DNA of 64,000 nucleotides from Thelonectria olida (lineage: Eukaryota > Ascomycota > Sordariomycetes > Hypocreales > Nectriaceae): assembly GCA_020736575.1 (NCBI GenBank), contig JAGPYM010000023.1:555292-619291 (forward strand). Direction: 5' to 3'. A model generated the notes under the pieces. It was given only the letters and a program-made list of their open reading frames with translations, made no database searches and was not told the origin of the DNA. This document shows positions 1 to 11,366 of this stretch, in pieces. Every line of letters starts with the position of its first letter. Positions within the stretch are counted from its first letter, which is position 1. The position numbers and the translations under genes are program-made.

Positions 1-129
1 TGTCCATCTTCGTGATGACGGATTCTCGTGCGTTTTCGAGCTCGAACTTGGCCACGTTAGGAGATTCTGGAATCTAAGAAGTAATTCCAGAAAGACCAAT
101 TGCACCATCCCAGAACTCCCGACGCCTAT

Positions 130-560
130 TGATCATAAAGACTATTATCACAGCCAAATTCAGAGATTTAGTCTTTGTTCGTGGCTACTTCTGCCTCTTA
201 GAAAACATGATCGCGAAGCTATAGTCTTAGGATTGCTGCAATCTAACTCTTTGGCAAGGCTGGCTTGATATTGGAATCATCCCTACTAGCATGGTCATGG
301 TAAGCGCAGAAAGGATGGAAGGCCCTGAACTACCGAGCTGGGAAACTAGGAATGGGTTACAGTGATCCAGGGCATTTATGACGAGGATTCAAGTAAATCA
401 AACACTTCAATAAACACATCAAGGATCGATCTATCGCTCGACATTGCCTCTTGATCTTCGATGGGCACAAAAGTCACCACTCCGCCGACTTCGGGATATT
501 CTGCAAGAATAACAAGGTCTTTACTTTTTGATCCACTCGCTTACAGTATAGCGAGCACGG
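130..560 (+). pseudogene. pogo/Fot-type transposase relic
   Basis: Degenerate remnant of a pogo-family DDE transposase. From about 208 onward the DNA can be laid along the transposases at 9495-11149 and 16810-18465: an equivalent of the first catalytic block (YNFDETGF) is recognisable near 235-270, the segment around aatgggttac is at 351-360, and the second catalytic block (Asp-Gly-His-Glu-Ser-His) is near 460-480. About 150 bp between 380 and 390 are missing relative to the intact copy. No frame stays open and no terminal inverted repeats are visible around it. The left limit is a guess because similarity fades toward the window start. Confidence 0.7.
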
Positions 561-1124
561 ATACTGTAGATGAAGAAAAAAACAACTCACCGAACAGCAC
601 AGTGGCACTGGGACGTCCGTGGCCCGCAACAGCCACCAAACCTTGCATGGAATTGTCAGATATAAAGCACTGTGACATTGCTCTAAGTGGGGATCCTCAT
701 TTTTGTACATAGTATGGTGCAGTTGGTAAAATCTAACAAGTTGCTGTCCCGGCGGAACTTGCCCCAGTAATGCCAATCTAGGGTCAGCCCGGAAAGGCCC
801 GCCGTGCTTATAACCGCTTTGCTTATCTTGTAGTAAGCTAGCGTGCACGGATATCTTCGCTCATATGGCCAAGCGCCACCGTGGCGCTAGAATATAGACT
901 TCGCTAGTATTCCCCGCAACCAAAGGTGCCGACAGCAACTCCTACAAAGCTGATTTGTACCCTGTGATATGCATAGTGCAGGGGCACGACGGAATATGCC
1001 GAAGAACCTTCTGGTAATACGATGAAACGGTGATATCCATCGGCCGCTTTGAGTTGGCTCGTGCACCTACAACTTTCCATGTAGGGTAACTGCGACGGCC
1101 GAACCGTGGTGTAGTTTGTTTCTG
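561..1124. other. no gene recognised
   Basis: Short ORFs occur on both strands but none has a recognisable domain, good splice context or a plausible protein composition. It may be further decayed transposon DNA. Confidence 0.5.
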
Positions 1125-1350
1125 ATTTAGGGACCACTTTCTGGTCCTTCGCCTCCCAGTGGCCTTGATTAATGAGCTCAATCAGAATATACACCTATCT
1201 TTAAAAATGGAAAGCGACCAAAACTGGACTCATTGGTCCTGTTTCGTGACTATTGAGTCCAGTTTTGGCCCCCCTGCTCATCTTCACATGACGAAGCTTG
1301 AATCACGATTTCGTAAATTAACATTTCAAATTGGACTCTCCGGTTAACGT
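1125..1350 (+). repeat. dispersed hairpin repeat, copy A
   Basis: Shares blocks with 35090-35215 (copy B) and 52000-52240 (copy C). The diagnostic core is an inverted repeat, aaactggactca then tgagtccagttt, with arms at about 1220-1232 and 1255-1267, followed by a conserved tail containing acatgacgaagcttgaa and tttcgtaaattaac. An upstream block (ccactttctggtcc) is shared with copy C. It has no coding content and is most likely a MITE or the end of a larger unknown element. Confidence 0.75.
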
Positions 1351-1376
1351 ATGTGATAAGCATGTGTCAGACAGTA
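1346..1376 (+). repeat. pogo-like terminal-repeat relic
   Basis: The string taacgtatgtgataagc resembles the terminal inverted repeat of the pogo element at 16712-18571 (acgtacatgataagcgagtc). No partner end is visible in range. It directly abuts the hairpin repeat copy A. Confidence 0.45.
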
Positions 1377-1690
1377 CGTGTATTCGGTCCATTGATCCAA
1401 ATCAGTGTATTCATGTTGTGTGTTCTCGTTAAGTGTCTGCCCCTGAAAGATCTGCTGTTCATCATAAGACCCTTGACGCGCACGTGACACCCCAGCATAT
1501 GCCTTCTGTTCAACAGCAGGCAAGGAGGCGAATTAGAACACCTGAGGTAGAAGATTCAGAATAGCTTGTTTTTCCTTTGTTCTAGCTGGTTAGTTTTATG
1601 ATATTTTGAAATTTTATTAGTTATTATATATAAAAACCTTTTAAATGAACAAATTGGGCCTCTTGGTTGCTGTTTTATATGCATTTGAAG
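1377..1690. other. AT-rich tail next to LINE ORF1
   Basis: No gene seen. The part from 1560 to 1690 is strongly AT-rich and lies just downstream of the stop codon of the minus-strand LINE ORF1 fragment, so it may be its 3' tail or target DNA. Confidence 0.4.
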
Positions 1691-2773
1691 TCATAGGTTG
1701 ATTTTAGCTATCGTGTAAGTGGGCCGGTCCGTTAGACCCCTGATCCGTAAGTGGGTGGTCTGACTTACTACCATCGATCCATATACCTTGGGGTTGACCT
1801 TTCGACTCAACCAGGCCACTTTGGCAATCTGGACTTTATTCTCCTGGCTCAACGTTTCCATTGCTCCAGGGAGGGCCTTGAATTCCTGGTCAAAAACGGC
1901 CGTACGGTTCATGCTGTCAATTTTAACTGGGTATAGTTGGTCTCGAAGGACTCTTGCACCTGGGGCCTTCCTGGCTTCGAGGATGGTCTTGATCTTTTGC
2001 ATTTCTTCTTCGTTCCTACTAATGACCCTTAGGCGGTTGGCGTTCCGTCCATCTCTGGTCACTGCGACGCATCGCCAGTGGGGTTGGTCGCTCGACGTTC
2101 GCATTTCCTGCTCAACAGTCTTGCGAATTTTTGCCGGTGTAGTGTCTCCAGTGTGATCCTCGGGCACTCTGGACGTGTCCACTGTGCAGAACACTGGTTC
2201 TGGAGTTGCCGACCGGGCCGTAGATGAAGATTGGTTGGACATGCTGACGGGTGTCATCCTAGCTGCGTCTGCGTATGTCCGAGACGGCGATCGCGGTGCC
2301 TCAGCCTTGTTCAGTGTATCTAGCTGTAGTCGGGTCTGCTCTAGCTCACTGCAAACCTGGGTGAGCTGCTCTCGAGCTTGCGATAGTTCTTGTGCCATCT
2401 GAGCCGTGGTCCTATTCATTTCCTCAGCCATGCGGTCCCTGAGCTTGGCAAACTCGAGCTGAAACTCCGCCTTCATCGATTCCATTCTCTTATTGAACCC
2501 CTGCTCTAGGAGTCGTTTCAGACCCTGGGTCGCCTCGATCATGCTACCAGCTGCCTTAGGCGTGGCCCGTTTCTTCGCTCGGGTATGACTCAGAGCTCCC
2601 TCACTGCTTTCCTCTTCCTGCCATTCTATATCGCCTTTTTGCTGCTCGGATTCCATTGCCCTCGTCGTTCTGGTTCTTTTACGCAGGGGACGATGATATC
2701 CCCCGCCCGGAACGGCCGGTTCGCCCTCCATGACGGTGATGACGTCTGAAGCGGGGTTCCCAACACCAGACAT
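1691..2773 (-). pseudogene. LINE (Tad-like) ORF1 fragment, open frame
   Basis: A 360-aa open frame starting at ATG 2773. The N-terminal half is basic and then coiled-coil-like (Leu/Glu/Gln-rich, residues about 80-155). A short RTYADAA segment at about 165 and a C-terminal ORF1 nucleic-acid-binding-like region follow (VKIDSMNRTAVFD near 285). The same order is seen in ORF1 of the LINE at 42951-44658 (RTYASVAA, then the conserved block). Unlike that ORF1, this one ends before any CCHC zinc knuckles, and no EEP or reverse transcriptase follows. It is therefore a 3'-lost or internally deleted LINE piece, although its reading frame has no stop. Family assignment rests on resemblance to fungal LINE ORF1 proteins; it cannot transpose on its own. 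Confidence 0.7.
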
Positions 2774-3919
2774 CCGCCAACAGCCTGAATCTCCGCCAAG
2801 CGGCCACCAGGTATTTCAAAAGTTATAAAGAAGATAAATAATGAGATTTCGAAGAGTCTGATCGCACTCTCCTTATCTAGGATTCAAATCCTTCCTCATG
2901 TACATGATTCATTTTACACTTATGGGCGTAATCGGTCTCCTATCTTGCACACACCGATGATTTTAAGCGCGGACTTGGGGTACTTGGAGTACATAAAGAT
3001 ACATCCTAGCAGCCAAAAGTGGACAAAAAGCCTGAAAGAAAATAGCTCAATTTGATGACCGGCAGCTTCTGGTAAGTATCTTGAGGTACCCACAAGTAGG
3101 CAGAGAGTCCAAAAATGGACCAACCTCCCCCACAGTATAGACTAAAGAGGAACGCAGCTACAAAAAGAGACACCGAGCCTTAAGATTAAGCATTTGTATA
3201 AAGTTTGCTGATCGCCAAACTTCCCGTTTCAATAGCCCCGACTAGGCTCCCTTCGAAATAAGCATAGATATAATCACGTTTAACTAGATTGAAAATTACA
3301 GCACCGTACTTTGCAGCCCCTAGGACTGCCTTAGTCCTGCATATTGCACAAATTCATGCCAATAACTTCATTAAACCGACATAAGAAATTATGCTTCTGC
3401 AAAGGAACTCACGTGGAAACAAAAGAATGCAGCTATGTGAGTTTGAAGACACGGCTCTGCACCTGAAGACTGTATTTGCGGGGGAATCATGTGGTCCATC
3501 ACGTGATAGGTATTGAACAAGAGGACAAGGTCTCCTCTGTGGCGCATCTTCCTGACGTGATGTGACGATCGTCATGCTAGCGGGACCAATCTTGAGATCG
3601 AGCCCCAAATTGATAACGGTTCGAGCCAATGACGACTACCGGTAGCCCGGAACGCACTCCCGTTTGTGGCCTATGACTATGGAGACGAGTGGAGTAATTA
3701 TTCCCAGAGACCAAATCAAACTTTACACGCTCATCGTGCCGACTATTATTCCGTTCTTCGTGAGATCTGTCTCCGCAGGAAACGGAAATCCCACAACCCC
3801 GCAACTAATATCCCTCATCTTCACACTCGGGACACGGGCCGAAGCCATATCCTGGGCTAAACCTTGTTTCGCAAGGGTCGTTGTGAAGTTGAACCTATTA
3901 CTATCAAAGCCTCCCAACT
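2774..3919. other. intergenic, upstream of the NLR gene
   Basis: No convincing gene. Short overlapping ORFs on both strands (3354-3860) lack domains. The last few hundred bases presumably carry the promoter and 5' leader of the NLR gene that starts at 3920; no motif is clear enough to assign. Confidence 0.5.
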
Positions 3920-6900
3920 ATGAGAACTCGACTCGAACGCCCAGATCTTTACACTATCGGATGGATTGCTGCTCTTCCTATCGAGCGAGCAGCAGCGACT
4001 GCATTACTCGATGATCGCCATGACGCGCCCGAAGGCTTTGACCAACACCAATCCGACGGGAATTCCTATACGTGGGGCCGGATAGGCGAACATAATATTG
4101 TGATCACTTCGCTTCCCGCAGGAGTGTATGGAACCACATCTGCAGCAACTACCGCATCGAACTTGATCAATTCCTTGCCTCATATTCGGATCGGTTTGTT
4201 GGTGGGCATCGGGGGAGGCATCGCTCAACCCAATCGAGGCCGAGATATCCGACTGGGTGATATCGTCGTCAGTCAGCCTGAGGGCACTTCTGGTGGAGTG
4301 GTGCAGTATGATCTAGGGAAGGCGAAGTCAAATCACACTTGGGAGCGAAAGGGTTCTCTCGACAAACCTCCTCAGGTTCTTCTCCACGCGCTAGCAACTC
4401 TACAGGCTGAGTATGAGACGGAACCATCCAAGATTCCAGAACTGCTCCGAGCGATGTGGAATTCCAAACCGCATATGACAGGGTCAAGGAACAACTACAC
4501 TTATCAAGGGATTGAGAACGATCGGCTATTCATATCAAATTATGATCATGTCGGTGGCAATACTTGCGACACATGCCAACAATCCCAGGAGGTCAAGCGT
4601 GGTCAGCGGGACACAACCGACCCAGAGATTCACTATGGAGTTATTGCTTCCGGAAACACTCTCATCAACGATGCCGCTGCTCGGGACAGTGTTTTGGAAG
4701 TCGCTGGGGAGCAGTGCATGTGTGTCGAAATGGAAGCTGCCGGTATGATGGATCACTTTCCATGCCTCGTGATCAGGGGGATATGTGATTATGCTGATTC
4801 GCATAAAAATGACCGATGGCAGCGATATGCGTCAGCTACGGCGGCCGCATTCGCAGTGGAGCTCCTTGGTTTTGTTCCCACCAGGCAGCTTGAAGCGACA
4901 CGAAGGGTCATTGATGTGGTCAAATCGAGTTAGTTCCCATATCGAACTGTGGATGCTCGTTTGTTTACAAAGTTGAAGTTAGCAGAAACCTGGAGAACAT
5001 TCAATCGACAACAAATGATACGAAGGAAGAAGTGCAAGGTCTCCGGTGAGGTGGAAATGCTCTCTATTTGCGGGGCTCTAATAACTGACAACGGTCCATT
5101 TAGCATCAGAATACTTGATGTCGACCGGAAGATGGTGCTCGATCGCCTTCCTGCTGCCGCCGATGCCGGCTTCGACTCATATTCCGAGGGATCCAACCCT
5201 ACTTGCTTGGAAAACACCCGAGTTGATCTTCTCCGCAAAATATCCGAGTGGGCTAACAATCCCGATGGGAAGACAATTTTCTGGCTGAATGGGATGGCTG
5301 GCACTGGCAAGTCCACCATATCCCGCACAGTCGCTCAGTCTTTCGCTGCGTCCGGCCACCTCGGCGCTAGCTTCTTCTTCAAAAGAGGAGAGGCTGACCG
5401 AGGGAGCTTGTCCAAGTTCTTCACGACGATAGCTTCCCAGTTGGTTGTGAGGGAGCCTGCCATCGCCCCTCAGGTAAAAGCTGCCATCGATGCCGACCCT
5501 CACATTTTTGGAAAGGCGGTATCAGAGCAATTCGACAAGCTTATCATGCAGCCGCTGTCAAACATGCCTCAAGACACTCGGAGAGCAACCACCCTAGTGA
5601 TCATTGTCGACGCCCTTGACGAATGCGACTGGGACAGAAATTTCGACCTGATCATCCCAATTTTTTGTCGCGCGAAGACTCTGCACTCCCCGCGGCTAAG
5701 AATTTTCGTTACTAGCAGGCCGGAATTGCCAATTCGTAATGGTTTTAACGATGTTAAGGGCACGTATGAGGATCTTGTTCTCCATCAAATACCTACGCCC
5801 GTTATCGAGCACGATATTGCCTCTTTTCTAGAGCACGAGCTCGCGACGATCAGGACCAAGTACAATGGATCCGTGTCCCACGACCGACAGCTGCCGCCTA
5901 ACTGGCCCGGCGAGATGAACGTTCGGAACCTTGTAAAGATGGCCATTCCCCTCTTTATTTTTGCTGCAACCGTGTGCCGTTTCATTGCCGATCGGAATTG
6001 CGGGAATCCCGACAAACAGTTGAAGGAAGTCCTGGAGTTTCAATCAGAACAAGCATCACAGCTTGATGCAACATATCAGCCTGTTCTGAATAAGCTGATC
6101 AATGGCCTGGCCGCCAAGCAACGGGAGAGGGTTATTGACCGGTTTCGCCATGTTGTCGGTTCTATCATTATTCTGGCAAGCCCCTTGTCAACATCTGCCC
6201 TCGGAAAACTTCTTAATGTGCCGAAAGGCACGATCGACGACCAACTAGACCTTCTGCATCCCGTCCTGAGCATTCCATCATCGGATCAATCTCCCGTGAG
6301 GCTGCTACATCTCTCCTTCCGTGACTTTTTAGTGGATCCTGAGAAGCAGGGAGAGAACCCGTTTTGGGTGGATGAAAAAGACACTCACGAGAAGATGGCT
6401 ATAAACTGCCTGCGTGTCATGGATGAGCACTTGCATATAGATATATGCCAGCTCGTGCGACCGGGAACAAGCCGCTCATCCATTAGTGCCCAAGATATAA
6501 ATTCACGCATTCCGCTAGAAGTGCAATACGCATGCCTTCATTGGGTCTACCACATGCAACAAGCAGGAATGGTGGTTGATGATAACAGCAAGGTCTACGG
6601 ATTTTTGCTGAACCATTTCCTCCACTGGTTGGAAGGATTAAGCCTGATCGGAAGAGCTTCAGAAAGCCTTAGCATTATCAAGGTTTTGCAATTAGTTCTT
6701 CAGGTAAGTAGTTATTAGATAGTAAAGTGATAGAACATACTGATAATATTACAGCCGGAGGGGAGCAAAAAGCTAGTAGACTTTCTGCAAGACGCTTTGC
6801 GATTAATCCGTACCAATCTGTCGACAATAGATTCCAGGCCTCTTCAGATCTACTCTTCCATTCTTGCCTTTACGTCAAAGAATAGTACTGTGCGACAAGT

Positions 6901-9013
6901 TTTCAAGGATCAAATCCCTAAGTGGATATCTCTAGCACCAGAACCAGAAGACAATTGGGATCAGTGTCAACAGATCTTGGAAGGCCACAGCCACGGGGTG
7001 TGGTCGGTGGCCTTCTCGCCTAATGATGAATTGGTAGCCTCGGCGTCTGCCGATAAGACTGTCCGGCTCTGGCGTCGCGATGATGGCAACTGCATCCAGG
7101 TGCTCCAACATAGGAAGATGGTGTGGTCGGTGGCCTTCTCGCCCGATGGCGAACTGGTGGCCTCAGCGTCTGAGGATAAGACCGTCCGGCTCTGGGATAT
7201 TAATGATGGCAAATGTGTGCGGGTGCTCCAGGGCCATGAGAAAGAGGTAAGATCGGTAGCCTTCTCTCCCGATGGGAAACTGTTAGCCTCGGCCTCTGAG
7301 GATAAGATCGTCAGGCTCTGGCGTCGCGATAATGGTATGTGCATTCATATACTCGAGGGCCATGAAGACCGGGTGAACTCGATAGCCTTCTCGCCTGATA
7401 GCGAACTGGTAGCTTCGGCATCTAGCGACGAGACCATCTGGCTCTGGTGTTGCGATGATGGCGAGTGCATCCAGGTGCTCGAGGGCCATAGCACCTGGGA
7501 GGGGGCGGTGATTTTCTCTCCTGATGGCGAACTGGTAGCCTCAACCTTCCAGTTGCTCCAGGGGCACAGGAGAGGGGTAAAGTCGGTGGCCTTCTCACCC
7601 GATGGGGAACTAGTGGTCTCAGCTGCTGGCCAGACCGTCCGGCTCTGGTGTCTCGATAATGGCGAGTGCATCCGGGTGCTTGAGGGCCACAGAACCTGGG
7701 TGGACTCGGTGGCTGTCTCGCCTGATAGCAAACTGGTGGCCTCAGCCTCTGAGGATAAGATCGTCAGGCTCTGGCGCCGCGATGATGGCGAGTGCATCCA
7801 GGTACTCGACGGCCACACAGTGGCCTTCTCGCCTGATGGCGAACTGATAGCCTCAGCGTCTGGCCAGATCATCCGGCTCTGGCGCCGCGATGATGGCTGC
7901 AATAATAGCCGCGACGATAGCGAGTGCTTCCGGGTACACCAAGGCCATAAGGGCTGGGTGACCCGGGTCGCCTTCTCGCCCGATGGCGAACTGGTAGCCT
8001 CAGCATCTAGCGATAAGACCGTCCGGCTCTGGCGCCGCAATAATGGCAAGTGTATCAAGGTGCTCGAGGGACATGAAGAAGAGGTATACTGGGTGGCCTT
8101 CTCCCCCGACGGCGAACTAGTGGTCTCGGTGTCTCAGGATGAGATCACCCGGCTCTGGCGTCGCGATGATGGCGAGTGCGTCCTAGTGCTCGAGGGCCAC
8201 ACAGTGGCCTTCTCGCCTGATGGCGAACTGATAGCCTCAGCGTCTCGCGATACGACTGTCCTGCTCTGGCTCCGCGATGATGACCGCGATGATGGCTTCG
8301 ACGATGGCGAGTGCATCCAGGAGCTCGAGGGCCACGAGGGCTGGGTGAAGTCGGTGGCCTTCTCGCCTGGTGGCGAATTCGTGGCCTCAGCATCTAGCGA
8401 TAAGACCGTCCGGCTCTGGGATATTAATGATGGTAAATGTATGTGGGTGCTCCAGGGCCATGAGGAAGAGGTAAGATCAGTGGCCTTCTCGCCTGATGGC
8501 AAATTGGTAGTCTCAGCGCCTGATGAGGGGCCCATCCGGCTCTGGTGTTGCAATAATGGCGAGTGCATTCAGGTGCTCCAGGGCTATAAGGAAGCTATAT
8601 ACTCAGTGGCCTTCTCGCCCGATAGCAAACTGGTGGCCTCGGCGTCTGACCAGACGTCTGTCCGGCTCTGGCGTATTGATAATGGCGAGTGTGTGCAGGA
8701 AATACGCGGCATTTCGACGTTCGACCTTCACTTTGATCCTAGCAATTCATGCCTTCTGACTGACGTCGGCGCCATCCCTATTCAGAACTGTGTTTTATCT
8801 GATGGAAATGCTTCTACACTCTTAGCTAAACGCTTCGATAGTGTTGGCATTAGCGAAGATGGCTGCTGGGTACTATGGCAAGAAAGCCCATTATTTTGGT
8901 TACCGCTACCATTTCGCTCTTCTTCTTGTTCAGCCGTCTATGGATCTACTGTTGCACTTGGTTGTGACTCAGGGAGAGTCATTATTATGGCATTTAGAAA
9001 TCCAGCGTTCTAG
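3920..9013 (+). CDS. NLR: PNP-NACHT-WD40 protein, four exons
   Basis: Fungal NOD-like receptor of the PNP-NACHT-WD40 class, a STAND NTPase likely sensing non-self and assembling via NTP-dependent oligomerisation. Predicted exons are 3920-4928, 4979-5045, 5104-6703 and 6755-9013, giving 1644 aa. Introns are 4929-4978 (donor GTTAGT; acceptor 4972 also fits), 5046-5103 (donor GTGAGG, CTAATAACTGAC branch) and 6704-6754 (GTAAGT). Without splicing, a TAG at 4931 and a GTG-started frame at 4949 wrongly suggest two genes. Residues about 10-325 form a nucleoside-phosphorylase domain (YTIGWIAALPIE near the start; GLLVGIGGGIA). NACHT follows, with Walker A GMAGTGKST at about 421-429 and a Walker B-like VIIVDALDECDW. 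WD40 repeats occupy about 965-1545, and a short non-repeat tail follows. No internal stop remains after splicing, so it appears intact. It is bordered downstream by a transposon nest. Confidence 0.9.
6970..8705 (+). repeat. homogenised WD40-coding tandem repeats
   Basis: About 14 units of roughly 126 bp (42 aa), each with the pattern GH..V.SVAFSPDGELVASAS.D..VRLW. Units are near-identical even at the DNA level. Some are shortened: the unit near 7490-7560 has lost its RLW half, and the units near 7815 and 8200 run from GHT straight into VAFSPD. This is the signature of recombining, high-identity WD40 arrays known from HET-E/HET-D-type allorecognition NLRs; the link to that role here is inference. 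Confidence 0.85.
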
Positions 9014-9192
9014 AGTAGTAAAGTCGCAATAGAAGTTGAACCCTTTTTCTTTTCTCTTTTTACTTCAACCTTTCTAGTTTTACAGCTTCCATATATATGC
9101 TAGTATAAAGAAACCAAACGTCCTTTTGGGGCGGTTCCTTTAAGATTGAAGTTGACATACACGCAAACCAAATAAAACAAACGAAATAAAGA

Positions 9193-9240
9193 TAACGTAT
9201 ATGATAAGCGAGTCGGACAGACAAGTGAGCCGGACATTGT
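9193..9240 (+). repeat. solo pogo-like terminal repeat
   Basis: The block acgtatatgataagcgagtc followed by a second, degenerate agtgagccgg unit matches the left end of the pogo element at 16712. It sits 8 bp before the copia LTR, so the retroelement may have landed in or beside an older pogo copy. Confidence 0.55.
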
Positions 9241-9354
9241 AAAATACTGTTAGATTGGATCTTGTACAGAGCATAGGACCGGGGGTGGTCACGTGGTGAC
9301 CACCCCGGGGCCGCGTCAGGGCCTGTGAATGGCCTGATGTATATAACGTGCTCC

Positions 9355-9437
9355 ACAAGCGAGTGTCCCATACAAGCGAGTGTCCCATACAAGCGAGTGT
9401 CCCATACAAGCGAGTGTCCCATACAAGCGAGTGTCCC
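9355..9437 (+). repeat. 17-bp subterminal tandem repeat, five copies
   Basis: Five head-to-tail copies of acaagcgagtgtcccat at the left end of pogo copy 1. The right end (11216-11247) has only two copies in inverted orientation. Pogo copy 2 has two related units per end (aagcgagtcgg). The unit is probably a transposase-binding site that expanded on one side. Confidence 0.8.
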
Positions 9438-9494
9438 AAAAATCCCTCAACCTCTCCTATTTTCAATTGATCAATTGATTCTTGACCACCAAAG

Positions 9495-11149
9495 ATGTCT
9501 CAATCAAATGATGAGGCGAATATTATTCTTGCTCTTCGTGCCCTTCAAAATGACCCAAAATTACGTATCCGACGCGCCGCATCAATATACCAAGTCTGTC
9601 ATTAGAAGCTAGGTCGCCGCCAGAGAGGCATACAGTCTCAACGCGATACTACCCCCAAATCACGCAAGCTATCTGATCTAGAGGAACGGATCATTATTCA
9701 ATTCATCCTCGACCTAGATTCGCGAGGGTTTCCCCCACGACTGCGTGGTGTTGAAGAAATGGCTAATCGACTGCTTGCTGACCGCAATGCATTACCCGTT
9801 GGCAAGAACTGGGCTTCAAACTTCATTAAGCGGCATACAGAGCTTAAGATGCGTTTCTTTCGCAAGTATGACTATCAGAGGGCTAAATGTGAAGACCCGA
9901 CCGTTATTCGCAATTGGTTCGCGCTCGTAGCGAACACAATCGCAAAGTATGGTATCACCCTCGCCGATATCTACAACTTTGATGAGACCGGCTTTATGAT
10001 GGGTATAATCGCAAGCGGAATGGTCGTCACAGGCACAGATAGACGTGGAAGACCGAAATCAGTCCAGCCCGGAAACCGAGAATGGGTTACAGTCATTCAG
10101 GCGATTAATGCGGAAGGCTGGGCGATCCAGCCATTCATCGTGGTTGCAGGCCAATATCACCTCGCCAACTGGTACCAGGAAAGCAACCTCCCGGGCGATT
10201 GGGCTATTGCCACGACTCATAATGGCTGGACTGATAACGAGACGGGTCTCGAGTGGCTAAAGCATTTCAATCGGCATACAAGCATCCGATCAAATGGTCG
10301 GTATCGTCTTTTGATCCTCGATGGGCATGAAAGTCACCATTCAGTCGACTTCGAGAAATATTGCGAGGAAAACAAGATTATCACGCTTTGTATGCCGCCT
10401 CATTCGTCTCATCTACTCCAGCCTCTTGATGTTGGGTGCTTTGGGCCGCTGAAAAAGGCATACGGTCGAGAGGTTGAGCATTTGATCAGATGCTCTATCA
10501 CCCACATTTCGAAGACCGAGTTCTTCCTAGCCTTTTACGCCGCCTACCAAGCTACCATGACGACAAGCAATATCAAGGGAGGTTTCAGAGGAGCCGGGCT
10601 CGTTCCTTTAGACCCCGAAAGTGCCATATCAAAGCTTGATGTGCAGCTACGGACTCCAACGCCGGTTGAGGAAGAGGTTAGCCTGCCTGGGCCTTGGGTC
10701 TCTAAGACCCCAAAGACCGTCCTCGAGGCCACTTCTCAGACTGAATACCTTGAGAGACGAATCAGAAGGCATCAGAGCAGCTCTCCAGCCTCTATTCTAG
10801 AGGCACTTAAGTCATTTTCTAAGGGAACAAAGGCAATAATGCATCAAATGGCATTATTGGGGTCTGAGAACCAAATCCTTCGACAGTCAAATGAGACCCT
10901 TAGCAAGCGGCGCAGAGCAAAAAAACCCGCCTACGTAATGGAGGGAAGATGACTGTAGATGAGGGAAGGGAAGCAATTGATCAAATGGATATTAATATAC
11001 AGGTACAGGCTGAATCATCGAGAAGTGGTGGTCAAGGCGGGTCGGCGCGACTGCAGGAAGGCCGCTGTGGAATATGCGGCAAGGCCGGTCATAACAGAAG
11101 AACATGTCAAATTGTTGTTTATATATCTGGGGAAGAGGATAGCAATTAA
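9495..11149 (+). pseudogene. pogo transposase, one stop and one frameshift
   Basis: Transposase of the pogo/Fot type. Frame from ATG 9495: psq-like HTH (about residues 9-35), CENP-B/Tc5-type HTH domain (about 60-130), then DDE_1 catalytic core with YNFDETGF, LILDGHESHHS and LQPLDVGCFGPLKKAY supplying the three acidic residues. An in-frame TAG at 9603-9605 (codon 37) interrupts the N-terminal HTH; a shorter product could start at ATG 9759. The catalytic frame ends at 10952. The C-terminal zinc knuckle (C-x2-C-x4-H-x4-C) continues in the -1 frame at 10949-11149. In copy 2 the equivalent A-rich tract is one base longer and the frame runs straight through, so copy 1 has lost one base in its A7 run at 10919-10925. 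Confidence 0.88.
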
Positions 11150-11366
11150 ATTCAATTGATTAAATGCTTTATTATGTCTTAATCTTTAATCTGGTCTTAA
11201 AGGTTGAGATTTTTGGGACACTCGCTTGTATGGGACACTCGCTTGTGGAGCACGTTAGGGGAAGATGAACACTCGATCGATCAGGGAGGAGACCTCCCAG
11301 AGACATAACAACACACGCATAATACATACGATCAAGTCATCCAAGTGCCACGCTAGCTTTCCGACA

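Larger units (their letters stand above)
9346..11255 (+). mobile_element. pogo/Fot DNA transposon, copy 1 (complete)
   Basis: A 1910-bp element with perfect terminal inverted repeats of about 41 bp (acgtgctccacaagcgagtg at the left end, its complement at the right end), flanked by TA dinucleotides at 9344-9345 and 11256-11257 as expected for Tc1/mariner-pogo elements. It inserted into the left LTR of the copia element, so it is younger than that element. It carries one transposase gene that is nearly intact. Confidence 0.93.
9248..11366 (+). repeat. left copia LTR split by pogo insertion
   Basis: LTR sequence is 9248-9345 plus 11256-11366; the pogo element 9346-11255 sits between, at a TA. 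Removing it gives an LTR of about 209 bp, comparable to the intact 202-bp right LTR. Confidence 0.9.

Noticed and set aside
4949..6718. Separate NACHT gene starting at 4949, apart from the PNP gene ending at 4933
   Set aside because: The start would be GTG, and two frame-consistent introns (4929-4978 and 5046-5103) join PNP and NACHT with the expected linker, so it is one gene.
7345..8568. Minus-strand ORFs opposite the WD40 array
   Set aside because: Same shadow effect from the WD40 repeats.
10919..10952. Programmed -1 frameshift as the normal expression mode of the pogo transposase
   Set aside because: Copy 2 has one base more in the same tract and reads straight through, so a simple one-base deletion in copy 1 is the better explanation. 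Slippage remains only a possible rescue.
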